Positions 39,006-52,420 of a stretch of 64,000 bases of DNA are shown here, piece after piece (the first letter of the stretch is position 1; every line of letters begins with the position of its first letter). The notes under the pieces were generated by a model. That model made no database searches, was not told where the DNA came from, and was given only the letters and a program-made list of their open reading frames with translations. The stretch lies in NCBI GenBank assembly GCA_030063045.1, contig JAQSEB010000079.1:1426001-1490000 (forward strand), given 5' to 3'. The position numbers were made by a program, and so were the translations under genes. Source of the stretch: Pratylenchus scribneri (lineage: Eukaryota > Nematoda > Chromadorea > Rhabditida > Pratylenchidae).

Positions 39006-41361
39006 ATGTTTTCCTTGATTTTCCTTGCAATTTTTCTTCAACTCCACCCAATGCCGCATTTTTCCTTATTAGGCCAATTTTCCAAATCCGGATTGACAAC
39101 TAGCAAAGATTTTTTGGGTCATAAAGGCTCATTGTTGTCGACAAGTTGGCCAAGAAATTGGTTGGAACCATCACTCCACGAATTTACAATGGAAATGCTC
39201 GATGGATGGTTTTGTGCTACGGAAAAGACACAGCTAAATTCGCCGGCAGGCAAAATTAAAATAACCAGTGAAGGAATGTGAGTTCCATTTTTAAATTTGC
39301 TCCTGAAATTTTTAGAATTTAAATAAACAATGGATGAATCGAAAATTCATTCTGAAAAATATAGAAAATCCTGGAGCTATAGATTTATTTTCCTCTGATT
39401 CTGATGCCATAAAATAAATTGAAAAACACTGAAAAACTAATCTTCTTTTCCAGTGATTTTCTACATTACCGTATTCCTAATAAATGGTTGTCGACTTCGG
39501 TTTGAGAAAATCGATGTAATTTCGAAATTAGGAAATTTTACTCAAAAAACCGAAAATAGGAGAAATCCAAACCGAAATCCGACATTTTTCAAAAATCGAA
39601 TAACTGGTTTTAAAATTCGACACCTTTGTAAAACCATAAACCAACCATACTCTAAAAATAATAAATATGAATTAAATTCAAAGTTATATCAAAAAGTAAA
39701 ATGGAAGAGGCTTACCCATTAATAAATTTGAGAGAAAATAAAAATAACGCATTTTTGAGAATTATTGAAACAATTGGATGGCCTCGTGGTGGCCAACTTT
39801 TGACGATTCCATTTTTGGTTTCAAAAAGGGTCAAAGAATTCAGAGAAAATCGAAGAGTGGAGGCCACTGGAATAACGGCAAAAAATTGTGCAATAAATGA
39901 TGACACAATGGAATTTGTGCAAAATTCGTAAATGCAAAAATTATTAAAATAATTTTAATATATTCTGCCATTTTAGCCATCATTTTTCTCGAATTGCCCC
40001 ATATTGTTGGCAGAAAGTGGCTGGAGTAAGTAATTAAAAAATTAAAATGAATAATCCCAAAAATAGGAACAATCCAAAGAAAATCCGCACATATTCGAAT
40101 CGTTGTTCATTTGTCGATCCTACAATAAGGATGTGCCACTTTGGCAGCCAAAAATCCTTCCAGACAAATTGGCCATCGCAAAAACACATGGCATTTTATC
40201 AATTGGAATTGTTTTACCTATTCTATTGAGCCCAAATTGCAATGCCACTTCGGCAAAAATAATCTTAGTAAGTTGAGCATTTTTTTTTAATTTTTTTTTT
40301 GGATTTTAATGAGTGGTTTGAGATTGAACCATATCCATTTAACTGGTTCTACTTTTTTTTATTTAATAGAGGAATAAACGATACTTATATTTAACAAATT
40401 AGCAAATCAATTTAAGACGGATTTATATGGATTATTCCATAAATTATATCACTTATTCCGACTTTTTTTCGTTATACTTATTAATAATTGGTATTGATAA
40501 TTGGATTAATTCTAAATATTTTAAGCCCTCAGGCGAATACAAATTGCTTGAAGAATGATATATTGGAAAAAACATTGAATACATTGGAAGATTGCCTGAA
40601 AATACCACCGAAACCGAGTAAGAACTGTATTCTAAAAACACATATTAGGGCGAAAAATGATTTATGAATTTTTGACCAAAACAATTGGAATGGAGTGGAG
40701 GCTTCTGATTCTGAATTCTTAGTTTTATTTTTTGGATAACTAAAAATTATTGAAGAATTATAATAAAAAGCCTCAGAGCAAATATTTTTGCCCAATTTTT
40801 ACAGCAACTACAACAACAACCACAACCACAACATCAACAATGACCTCCTCAACATTGCAGACAACAATAACAACTACAACATTGTCCACAATAACAAAAA
40901 CAACAACAATTCCCACATCATCGATGACAACTACAATGCCAAAACCCACAAAATGGACATTTTTGACCAATCGAATTGAATTCTTTAATGGACCAACACC
41001 ATACCCACCTGGCACAGTAATAGAAATGGGTGGATGGAATGATGAGAAGAAGTAATTGGAAATACATTTTATTATTTTCTGAATTAAAATTTTATTTAGA
41101 ATGATTATTGCATTTTTAAGGAGAGCATTTTTAATATATCATGTAAAAAATATGGCAATAATATTAACAATTCTATTAGCTTGAATAAAATAATAAAATT
41201 TATCTAGGTCTAGAATATTTGGAATTTGTTATTTCTTTGTCGATGGATCTGTCATTCATATATCAAAATCCATCACATCATTCAATTTGATGGAAAATCC
41301 AAATGTTTTGTTTAACAACAAAGTACATATTGTCCTCAGCTGCTTCAATAGAATTTATTAA
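39006..41361 (+). CDS. Unrecognised secreted protein with Thr-rich linker
   Basis: I do not recognise the family. Exons: 39006-39277, 39454-39499, 39710-39927, 39977-40025, 40067-40267, 40533-40617, 40805-41051, 41208-41361 (1272 nt, 423 codons plus stop; all phases agree). The ATG starts a signal-peptide-like segment (MFSLIFLAIFLQL). Then come about 300 residues with scattered cysteines and tryptophans (WPRNWLEPSLHEF, APYCWQKVAG, LSPNCNATSAK), a Thr/Ser linker of about 45 residues, and a C-terminal part of about 90 residues (FFNGPTPYPPGTVIEMGGW). The Thr-rich linker suggests an O-glycosylated extracellular protein (inference). The acceptor at 39710 is weak (GGAAGAG), so exon 3 may start differently. 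Its first long intron (39500-39709) contains a sequence related to the 28575 foldback element. Confidence 0.65.
39488..39600. repeat. Relative of the 28575 foldback element
   Basis: It shares TCGATG-AATTT, AACCGAAAATAGGAGAAA and AACCGAAA-CCGA motifs with 28575-28677, in the same order. The terminal AGGACAGA repeats are not preserved. It overlaps the end of the second exon of the secreted-protein gene and the following intron. Confidence 0.5.
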
Positions 41362-41400
41362 AAAATTGTGGAAATTCGATTGAATTTTATCCAAATCCAA

Positions 41401-41406
41401 AATAAA
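41401..41406 (+). terminator. Poly(A) signal of the secreted-protein gene
   Basis: AATAAA lies 40 bases after the stop codon at 41359-41361. Confidence 0.5.
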
Positions 41407-41970
41407 AATTGTAACATTTACATAGAATTAAATATTTTTTTAATAATTTATGACACTATAATTTTGAAAAATCCAAAGCATAGGCAGGAAAAAATATAAA
41501 TTAAATGGCCATTAAGCCATTAATTGTATTCTTTCTTTAGTATAAAAAAAATTTCAGGAAAATTGAAAAAAAAATTTATGTCGCTTCAAATATTTAAAAA
41601 TTCAAAGAATAAAAATATGCTGGTCAAAATAATATCATTTTCATGGTTTTGTTTGGAATATTTGATTGAAATTTAGCACCTTTTCTTTTCCAAAATTGCC
41701 AAAATTCTCCCAAAGGTGTCATCTTCAATGGCACAAAATTTAGGGCCAAAAATATTCCCACGAAACTATCCACAATTTCGGCCTCAAAGTCTCATTCCTC
41801 TGAAAATGGCACTTCATTTGAAAATATTTGAAAGGCACTTCATTCAAACCATTTAAAGGAAATTTTAACAAGTAGAAAAATCCCTCCTTTAAAAATGACA
41901 AAAATGAACGGACATTGCCAAATCCAAGTCATCGCCAAAATTGTTGCATCCAAATTTGTTGCTTTCTTTG

Positions 41971-42096
41971 ATGTGGACAAAATTGGAGGCAATCATTGAG
42001 GCCAACAACGACGACGGCACAACGGCCGCATCCGGCGGAGGCGGCGGTTTTGAAGGCGGTGAGGGCGGAGGACCATTCGAGGAGAGGGAGCGTAGG
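41971..42096 (+). CDS. Possible isolated first exon, Gly-rich
   Basis: ATG opens 42 codons of clearly higher GC content than the surrounding DNA: MWTKLEAIIEANNDDGTTAA, then a Gly-rich stretch ending EERERR, followed by a possible donor (AGG then GTTGGT). It ends in phase 0, which is also the phase of the second exon of the unc-7-like innexin at 55491, so it could be a distant alternative first exon of that gene. Without a transcript this is speculation. It could equally belong to an unseen gene. Confidence 0.35.
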
Positions 42097-45000
42097 GTTG
42101 GTGAAGGAAATTATAATTAAATTAATTAAAATTAAATAAAATTAATTTATTAAAATTTAATTAAATTATTAAACTGGAAATATTTAAAACATTGAAATAA
42201 ATTGCAAAAATTAATTAATTTATTTTTGATTCAAAAAATTGATTTTCAAAATATTCAGCAGAATTTAACAAAATTAAAATGGGAATTCTAATATTTTTGG
42301 TTATCTATTTGTGCAATATTCAACATTAGTAGATAATGTTATTATTTATTTAATTTGTAAAAATTTCTTTTTTTTTTCTCAAATTCCCCCAAATAATTTT
42401 CCCAAAATTTTCTTGCATTTTTTGTAAGGCTAAAATTGTCGATTATTATGCAAATCGGCTCTGTTTTGCCGCCACATTTCCTTCCCTTATAAAAATGGCA
42501 CTTTTTTATACGAAATAATTTTTTAAAATTCAATAATTTCATAATAATAAAATAAATAAAATTTGTCTACAAAAAAATGTACCGACCATACAAGGTAAAA
42601 TGAAGGGCAAAATTGTAAGATAATTTTACTAAAATTAAAATTGCTATGTAAATTTAAATAATGAAAAAATATTGAAATCATAAGTCATAATCATAATTAT
42701 ATAATAATCTCAAAATTTTGTTTAGAAAAATTATCAGTAAAAAATTAAATTAAATAATAAGAAATTAAAAAAACTTTTCACCCAAATTGTGAAGAAGTCT
42801 CGAACTCAAAAATGGTGAAAATTCAATCCATCATCCATCCATTTTTAAAAGCACAAAATTTGGAGCAATTCACATAAAGGGAAATTATTAAAGCTTTTAT
42901 TCTTTTGATTTGATTCAACAAAATGCATTTACATTTACATCCTCTCATTTTTCGAACAATTCAATTCGTTCTTTGGCGAATTCTAATTCTATATTCTCCC
43001 CAATTCCATCCGAATCAGAACAATAAATGTTCATTTTCAATCTTTATTCAACCAAAAATATTCCCCAAAATTTTCCCCTTCATTCGCAACACTTTTCTTT
43101 CTTTCAATTCAAAGGAGAATTTTACCTCCAGCCACATTCTCAATATTTTCTTTTGCTTGTTTTTAAATCAAATTTTGGCCTTCTACTTCTGACTTCTATG
43201 GCCACCGTGCCCTTGAAAAACTTTTCCTAGAGCCAAATTGAAGTCGCTTCTGAAAACGTGATGATGTGGGCCACCCTCAAAATGGGTAAAAATGGGCGAA
43301 TAGTGAAACTAATAAGAGGGCAAAAAAATGTGGCCAGCCGCGTTGAGGCCAGCCAACGGCGTTACTTAAAAAGACAACGAGGATGAAAAATTTGAGTTGA
43401 GTGCGAATTCAAAAAAGAGGAGCGAATGGGGACTTTTTTATTGGGTGAAAGTGGGGGAGGGGTGCCATGAAATTGTGCCAAGGACGTGGAAAAGAAAGAA
43501 AAAGGGGTGAAAAATGAAGATGATATTGAGGAAGGGAGAACAATGCAGTGACTTATCGACATGGGGAAAAGCCCCCTTTAGGGCCATTTCGGGCCCCAAC
43601 AAAAGGGCGAACAATGAGAAGAACATGTTCACCCCTCAAATCTCGACCCTCCTTCCTTTGGCCCTTTCCTTCATTAAATATGTTTCCTCTCCATCTTTTT
43701 TCATTTCCTTTTTATCCGAATTCCTTTCATCCATTGCATTTTTACCTTTTCAAATTTTTTTATCTTCCAATCCAACAAATTTTTTGGCAGCCTCCAATCC
43801 GTCATTAAAAGAACTAATTTACCATTAAAATATGAGGCCAGCTGCCAATCAGCAAGCAAAGCCAACTGTTCTTCTATTGTTCATTCCATATCATCATTAT
43901 AACAAATAAAACAAAAACATTCATTGTCCCAAAAACTTTGTTAAAATTCCCCCAAAATTTTCTGCAGGATTTATTCCTTAATTTTTTATTTTTAACATTT
44001 TACATTTTGCGATTTAAATGGTCCAATAGCAGAAAATAAATATTCTATTTTCTTAAATTGAAATAATTACCTAAAAATTTAATATTAAATCCATAAATTG
44101 ATCCAATATTCCAATGCCAATATCGAATCTAAATAATAAATTGCTTAATAAAAATATTTATTAATCCTCTTTCAAAAATGTTCAAAATGGAAGAATATAA
44201 ATTGAGGCGGATTTTCGTCTTCTAAAATGTCATTCCCGCCTTATTTCGGACCCATTAGAATATTAATAAAATAAGGAGAAGGAAAAGAGAAATGAGGGTT
44301 TCGGCTGTTGATGTAAATTATTGGGTCGAGTTTTTAGCATTCTGATTAAAAATTAATGCACTGGGCAATGGGTGCATAATATTGACCACAGCAGAATCCC
44401 CTCATTCCTTTTCAAAGGTGGCCAATGGCCAATGTTTTCTCGATGACCAGCCAACCAAGAAAAGGGGGAAAATAGTGGTGAATGGATGATGATGGACTAC
44501 TTAACTTACTTTCAAATAATATAATATTCAAATTATAACCTGACTTTTGCCCTTTTCCAAAAGCTTTACTTGAGGCATTTAAAAACTTTCAAAATTTTAA
44601 GGATGTAAAAATTTTTCCCTTTATTTCTATCCAAATTCGCTTTTTCATCTACAAATTTTTAGCCAATCATTTCGTCAAATTAATTATTAAATAATTTACG
44701 AAAAAAGAATAAAAACATCAAAAAATTTAAATCATATATAATTTTTTACTTCCCACTATTTAATAATTCCCCACCCTTCCCTAAAGCTCTACAAAATCCG
44801 CTACAATTTGTTCAAAATTGCCCATAAATTAATGAGTTAGAGCCAAAATTTTCCCAATTTTTGAGGGATTGAAAAATAATTCCCCATGGGAAATTAAAAG
44901 AGTAATTTTATTTATATAATATACCTATACGGTAATTTTTATTCGATTCCCCCATCCATTAATTCCTCCCTAATAAGTTTGATTTGTTCAGGAAAAATGA

Positions 45001-47332
45001 ATGGGAAAAGGGGCTTCTTTTGCCAACATTCCAGAGAGGACCCCTTTTCATCGCGCACACATTTCGTGCCTAACATGCCGGCGGGGGGAGGGTTGTTGCT
45101 ATGAAATGAATTATTTTTGTGCCAATCCCCCCTTTTCACACTTTCATCGATAATAATAAATCCACCCTTTTTCCTCTTCTTTTTGGTGTCATTGCGTGGG
45201 AATGAATGAGAGGAATAGGGAAAAGGGACAAAGATGAATGTGATAAATGTAAGGGAGGAAGGAAGGGAGGATTGCGCGAAATTTGTCTGCGCTGCGCGGT
45301 TGTCCGGGGCCCAGTCATAAATGGCCACAGGGGAAATCCCGGCTGAATTCTTTTTTTCTTTTTCAATATTTTTTGATGCCATCAAAAATTAACTACATTG
45401 ATTAATTTTAGACAAAAATATTAATAAATTTAAAATATTCCCTTTGGCAGCTAATTAAACAAAAAAATTGTTTTTAATTTTTTCAAAATCTACAAATTTT
45501 TGTATTAATTTCATTAATTTCCTTTTTTTATTTTCCCATTAAAAAAACAGCAATTTTTGAAATTAAAAAATGCCTTGAAAATTCCATTCCAATCCTTTCA
45601 TATTTAAATATTGGCCAATTATGATCCATTGACCAACTTTAAATATTTATCATTTTTTAAAAATATAACTTCATCAATATTTTCCAATTTTAGACTAAAT
45701 GGGAAAAATTCCTTATAGACTAATTAAATCTACCTATTAAAAAAGGAAAGTTTGGTGCTCTTATCATTTCGGCTTAATAATAATTAGTTACATTTGTGTG
45801 AAGGTGCTTAAAACTCTTGCGGTCAATGGCTGATTGACAATTTGAAGAAGATTTAGTCAAAAATATTTGAAGAAAGCAAACTTGAAGGGGGGAGAATCTT
45901 TCAAGTGGTTGATGTGGCCAACCACAATTTGAGTCAAAGGGAAAAGACACCAAAGAAGAAGCTAATGAGTGATCCACTGAGATATCCAAGGGGGGTGAGT
46001 GGATTTTCTTTCGGCTAAAAGAAAATAAATAGTCGGGTGGGGAATCGAGAGTCGAGATGGCGAAATTGGCCACTGGTGGTCCCTGAAAACAGCCACCGAT
46101 CACTTTATTTTGATCATTATTTCCCTCACTCAGTGCATTTTTTCCAATAGTCCCCTTTGGCCACTTCTAATAGCCAATTTAATCCCTCCGCAAATAAATA
46201 TTATATGCTTTAACATTTTGGAGGAGCTTACTGCCTATTTTCTTTTACCTCATTCTTTCCCCAATCCCCACCGATTGAATTTCCGAAATGCAGAATTACA
46301 TGTAAAATAGATGTAAAGCCTTCCTCCAAAAGTAAAATTCCACTCCCAGATTCCATTCTTTAACATTTAATAAAATTATTTAACAAAAATGAAAATTTTT
46401 TAAATTTCTGGATGAAAAAACAAAATTACGATGAAAATTTTTAGCCTTAAGAAAATGTTTTCGGTTATTTTGAGGATTAAATTATGCAAAATTTCGCAAA
46501 GTAATTGACCAAAAATTTTGATTTATTCAACTCCCAAAAATCAACTTAAATTAATTATTATTGGCATTGGAATATTCGGTAATTTTCGGCTTAATAATCA
46601 ATCATTTTTTAAAATTTAAACATTGTTTTGTATTTTTAAGACAAACCAACAATTTTTTGGCGAATTTTTTAAAAAATTTGATTATATAATTTTAGCACCT
46701 ATAAATTTTAAAGAGAATAATTTTAACCTCCTATTATTTTCGCGTGTTTGTGCCATTCAGCAGGCCGTCCTTCAATTATTTTTGTATTCACCGTCTCCAT
46801 AAATCATTTTTATTTTATTTCCAATTCCAAACCAAATTTGCCACCCACATTTTATTTTATTGAATGGACCAAAACATATATAATTTAAAAATTTATAATT
46901 ATTTATTTGAGTTCTTAAGCATTTCAAAAGATTCGAAATTAGAGGAATTCTGAATCCATGAAATTATTGGAAAGTGCAAACTTGCCAAATTATTATAAAA
47001 ATATATTAAATTTTAATAATCATTTTCATTTTTTATTATATAAGATTATTTAATTTCATAGAGACTTCCATTTAAATCGCAAATTTTTTTCTACATTTTT
47101 CCATTTATTTTACAATTTTTTATCCCCAAAAAGTTTTCAACCCTTTTGCATTTTAAAGTTTTATGCCACTCATCAATCCAACCAGGACCTAAAAATAATA
47201 AAAAAATGCTCATTGTCCAAACAAAAATTCTCATCAACCAAATTTGGCCTTCATTTTTTCATTGCTTTCTCCTTGCCATCAATCAAATTTGTTGAATTCA
47301 TTTCCCCTCCTTCAAAAATCATCACATTTTAA

Positions 47333-47380
47333 ATGCATGGATTCAGACAACAGCTTCGGCCATTGGGCGCAAGATTCAAG
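47333..47380 (+). CDS. Possible short first exon
   Basis: ATG opens 16 codons, MHGFRQQLRPLGARFK, followed by a plausible donor (AAG then GTGGGC), phase 0. It lies upstream of the innexin in the same orientation and would be phase-compatible with exon 55491. Support is weak. Confidence 0.2.
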
Positions 47381-50300
47381 GTGGGCAAAAATGAGCAATC
47401 ATTTTTGTTGGTTTTGGGGAAAATAAAAATGTTTGGTGGGCGAAAAATGGGTTGGACGACGGCAAATTGCGAAAAATTACAAATCCGAAAGGATTCCAAT
47501 TTTCAACAGGTAAAATAAAATTTATGGTAAAATTTACATAAAAATAAATTATTTTAAAGCAATGAAAATTAGTCAAATTAAAATAAAAATTAAAAAAGAA
47601 AAATTTTATATAAAAATATTAAAAAAATTAAATTTTAATTTTTTAATTAATTTAAATTTGAATTAAAATAAAATTTAAAATAAAACAAAAAAAATATAAA
47701 TAATTAAACTAAATAATTTAAATAAATTATTTTCCCATTAAATTGCAATACTTTTAGAAAGAATAAAAATATTTATTTAAAGAAAAATAAAATCCAAAAA
47801 TTAATCCATATTCAAAATTAAGATTAAATTGTTTTAATATTTTTCCTTCATTATTTGCCTCTTCTTTGCCATATGCTTTCGACATATTGCCGCTTTATTT
47901 CTTTCCAAAATCCAATAATTTCCTTCAAAAATCTAATAAAATATTTGTCCTTAAATTATTTTATTTTTCCCCCATTCCTTTTGGTCCCATCTGTGACCAA
48001 TTAATTTTATTGCATAAAAATGGATGAATGGATGGATGGATGGATTGTGTCCACCACATTGGCCAATCCAAAGGAGAAAATATGAATGGTGTAAATGGCC
48101 ACAATGCTTTTTGCCATATTCCAATTGAAAATAGGAGGGAGGAATTCAGGCGCGCAAAAAAACTTTTTCCGTCCATCAAAAATTGGCTACTTTTGCCGGA
48201 GGCGAATTTTTTAATAAAAATATTTATGCCACGGTGAAGGGTGGAATTGACTGCGCCAAAATATGACTTTTTTGCGGATCGATGGGTCTTCCCATTCCCC
48301 ATATATTCCCATGGCCAATGCCGCGCGCAAAATTGAGGTTCCAACTTCCAATTTGAGAAAATTGCCTTCTCATTTCCCACATTTGATGACTTTTGGGCAT
48401 AAAGCGCGCAAAGGGGGGATTTCCTCAATAATAAAAGGGGCACGCCCTTTACATTTATTAATAAAAAATACTTTATTGGCACCAAAATGGATACCCAGAC
48501 TTCTAATCTTATTGCCTGGCAAATATTTTCCAAAGAATTCGACTTTTTCTGACATTTTTTTGTGCAAAAATGTTCTTCACTTTTGGGCCTATACCCTCCC
48601 TCTATATATGAATTATTAATTTAATTTGGTTTAGTGAGCAAAATTCTTCCTTTTTTGTCTTTTTTTCCATTCATTCACACTTTTCATAACACCAAAGTTA
48701 GGCCCCAAAAATTTTGTTTTCCTCCAGCAAATTTATATTACTTTTATTTTATCGAAATTAGCCATTTTTAATAGTCAAATTTTCCCCATTTTCATATTAA
48801 ATTCTACAAAAATTATTAAATTTTGTACTTTTTTTCATATATTAATTCCATAATTCGCAGACCACCTTTATTAAATAAATAAACAATCATTGATTCATTG
48901 TCGGCAAAACGGTCGCTGCTGGCGACCAATCCTCTCCTCAAATTTAGTCTTTTCTTTCATCAGGTTAAAAATAAATTATTCAAATTATTTTTTAAATTCA
49001 ATTAAATCAAGAAAAATTATTAAAATTAGAAATCATCCAAAAATTCATAAAAATTCATATTTAATCTTAGGGCCATAAACTTGAGTAAAACAAGACTTAA
49101 TGGAGAAAGAGTGTGAAATTATTTTTTGGCTCAAATATTATTAGTGTAAAATTTAATTATATTCTAATTTTCCTATTTTTATTCATATTTCCAAAATTTT
49201 ATTATTCTCCATCAAATTTGTGTTTTTTAACACATTTATTTCCTTGTCCATTTTTGATGATGGGCTACTAAAAATGTGCCCCATCCTATTTCCCATTCCA
49301 AAATGCCCTTTTTGGGTTAAAATTGACCAACCCAGAGGCGCACTTGGCACCACCCTTTTCCCTTCCTTCCACCCTACAAATTTGCTTATAAAGGGTCGGA
49401 AGGAGTGTGGCCAAAAAAATATGGGAGAAAAAGGTTGTAGGCCAAAACATGTACTGTGAGGGAATGAAAATGATGGGGGCCTTGAAGCGTGTGAAAATTC
49501 CTTTGCAAAAAATGGAATGAAGGGGAAATTTGTTGTGGCCCAATGAATGTGTGGGGCCAAGACCAAGATGGACTCGTCCAATGAAGGGGGTGAAGGTCCG
49601 AGCGGCACAGACCCCAGGGGCCAAACCACCCAAAAATTGTCCATTTTCTCGGCCTTAATCCCCTTTTGGTCCCGAACCACTTTTTGAGCGGTCCTTTCCT
49701 TTTCCCTCTGCTGCCCTTCTTTGACGAACTGCTGGGTGGCGCGATTTTGCTAGCAAATATAGGTTTGTTCAAAAATGGATGAATGAATGGACTCTGTGTG
49801 TTATGTATATAAGGAAGATTAACTAGGAATATGATGCTTAGGGCTAATCTATTTTTACACTTTCCCTTCGAGTGAGTGAATGCGCAACATGCTTTAAAGC
49901 TTGAAGTTGAATTGGACATAATTTAATTACATAATTAAAAATGCATAAATTTGAGTTCACAATTATCATCTATGATCCAACAATTCCATATTCCATGGAG
50001 GATAATATATACAATCAGAAGAAAAGATTCAAAAAATATTAATGGAATTATGGATATGGAAATTAAAATGAATTGGCCAAAAGACGATGAATCATGTAGA
50101 GATTATCTTCCAAAAAGGAAAATGTATAAATTCAACATCGTGTCATCAATTTATATATACTCCTTTGATAAAAATAATTAACATATCATCGAAATTGCAT
50201 CAATATTATTATTGCCGGAAGAATCACACACCTTCATTTATAAAATTGACAACATCTAATGCTCTTTCAAATAAATAACAACTCTGTGAGGAAGAAGTTT

Positions 50301-51179
50301 TCGGCACGCCATTTTCCCGTCAGCATCACACAATTTGGCCTTAGGCCATAAATTCGGCCAAATTGATGGATTCGTTCGAAGTCAGAAGAACCCCAAATTA
50401 CGGTGATGTCATTTTGGCATCCAAATAGGGCTGAAAGGATCGATAAAAAAGTCAGATAATGACCAAAAGGTGACCATCAGAGCCAAACCGTTTGGCAGTG
50501 GGCAAAACTTCAAAACCACCATCACAATTTACTTCTTCCTTTTAAGCAGCAATACCAAGGGCCGCCGATGGCTCCAAAAATGGCCCTCGTTTGGATTTTT
50601 TGCATTGGAAACAGGGCACAAAAATGTGAAAGGGAAGGAAACCTCGACACCGGCGGCGAATGTTGGTGGTTGTGAGGGAAGGGGACATGGAAGAAGAAGG
50701 AATAAGCAGCCAAACACCCACTTGACGGTGGACGACCGCAAAAATGCCGATGATGGTGGGTTGGAGTGGCCCTAAACTCACAGCTGCTTCAACGGCACGT
50801 CGAAGGAGGAGGAAGGGGAAAATTTGTGTATTTGGTGGGTCCTCCAGCAGCAGTCCACTTTATTGGCCCTTTTCCACCCTTTAGTACCTCCTCCTCCTTT
50901 TTCAGCCACACCAAAAAACGCATTCACGGCAAAACCCAATAAAAAATGTGGCGACAATAATGGGTAAAGGGGGTGCCTTTTGGCACTCTACATTTTGGCG
51001 GGGCCAATAAAATATGCATAAAATCGAGTAATTTTAGGGCGGCACAATTTTTTTGTGAAAAAACTCAATCATTTTTTTGGTCTAAAATTTTTATTATGAA
51101 TTCCTCCTCATTATTACCCTCAATAAATTCGATGAAATAACAGTGGATATTAAGTCTATCATATATTTTAAAATGGGTG

Positions 51180-51545
51180 CATTTTTTTGCCGGATTCTTT
51201 TATCGAAAGTCTAAAAACTTTCTATGCCTGTGATCTTACAATTAGATCCTAGTACTTTATACCATTTGATAGAGCTCTTCAAGACCCATCAATTGGCCTA
51301 TAGATAGTCATGGTTTAAATCAAAACCAAAAACTTATACACCAAAAAGCAAAATACGGTTTAAACAGTTTAATATCTTGTATTTTGGTCAGACCATGGCA
51401 ATTGATAAATCAATCAACGCATATATATGAGCTCAATCAGATGGTATAAGATTTAATCAAGCATTAGAAAGCTATCCTAAAAAACAGATCTTTCAGCAAA
51501 AAGACTTAAATATTTCGGCAAAAAACCTTTTCCAAATATTTCGAT
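51180..51545. mobile_element. Diverged foldback element
   Basis: This is an imperfect inverted repeat. TTATACCATTTGATAGAGCT at 51258 matches the complement of 51430-51449 with two mismatches, and outer TTTTTTTGCCG and inner CATGGT motifs are also mirrored. It has no coding capacity. Boundaries are approximate. Confidence 0.55.
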
Positions 51546-52420
51546 AATTCTCCAATAAAATTCATTTTGCCTTTTTTGTACTACAATGGGGAAGGACTTA
51601 TATGTATAAAAAAACATTATTTTTCATTTCCAAGGAGTCCATCCCAAAAACATTCCCGTTGGATTAAGATGGGCTCAACCCTACTCCGATGAGTCCATCC
51701 ACATTTTCATCCACCCAAATTCCATAAAACCTAATTTGGCACCCAAAAAGGCACATTCGCAAAGGAAATGGAGGGAAGGGGATGTTTTAGGCCGTCCTTC
51801 CTTCCATTTGCGCTTTTCCCATCCAAATTCCAAGGAAGTCCCAATTTATTGTGAATTGGCCAAAATTTTGAAGGGAAAAATTTTAATTTGCATTGGATTG
51901 GGATAAGCGGGATGGGTGGAACAATAAATTTGATTTATTTTTGGGAGAATTGTCCAATTCAAACAAAATCCCAAAGGAAAGGCCCAATTGAATGGACATC
52001 TCTTTGCATTCATTTGAAATTACCCAAAAATCCACAAAAAAAAAACATGAAAAACAATTTGAAAATGGTCATCCCTTATTTAGCCTCTTTTTTCGAAAAA
52101 TGGCAATGTCGAAATTTAATCAGTGGAAATTAGGCTGAATCCCATTTGCCTCACAATAATGAAGAATTTGTTCCCAATTTGCTCTCAAAAAACAATATAA
52201 TGAAGAATTCAGCCCAGCAGATGAAAATTGTTTTCCAAAGTTCAAAATTGCCCAATTCCGAAAAAAATGAATTGACCAAAATATTCACTGAATTTATTCA
52301 AAAATATTGGTAGCCAAAAATGGGCTAATGAATCCCTTTGTAAATTTCATAAACGGTTATAGATTTTTGAATATATTTGGGTCTAACATCTAATTTAAAA
52401 AAGGAACATCAGATCCCAAT

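Larger units (their letters stand above)
42097..52420. other. Long stretch without a confident gene
   Basis: AT-rich DNA carries scattered open frames in both strands, none with splice-consistent structure, codon bias or a recognisable domain. A phase-0 ATG frame with a donor (47333-47380) and the foldback at 51180-51545 are the only structured items I found. 48020-48045 is a GGAT microsatellite, and 47570-47720 is A/T low complexity. It could be the upstream regulatory region or a large 5' intron of the innexin gene. Confidence 0.5.

Noticed and set aside
44939..45385. Minus-strand 148-codon ORF
   Set aside because: No recognisable domain, no splice-consistent neighbours, and composition like the surrounding non-coding DNA.
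49183..49919. Overlapping minus-strand ORFs of 115-177 codons
   Set aside because: Several frames are open at once, with hydrophobic biased translations and no homology I recognise. Judged chance ORFs.
50470..50781. ORFs on both strands in a slightly GC-richer patch
   Set aside because: Frames compete on both strands, there are no conserved motifs, and no clear donor or acceptor supports an exon.
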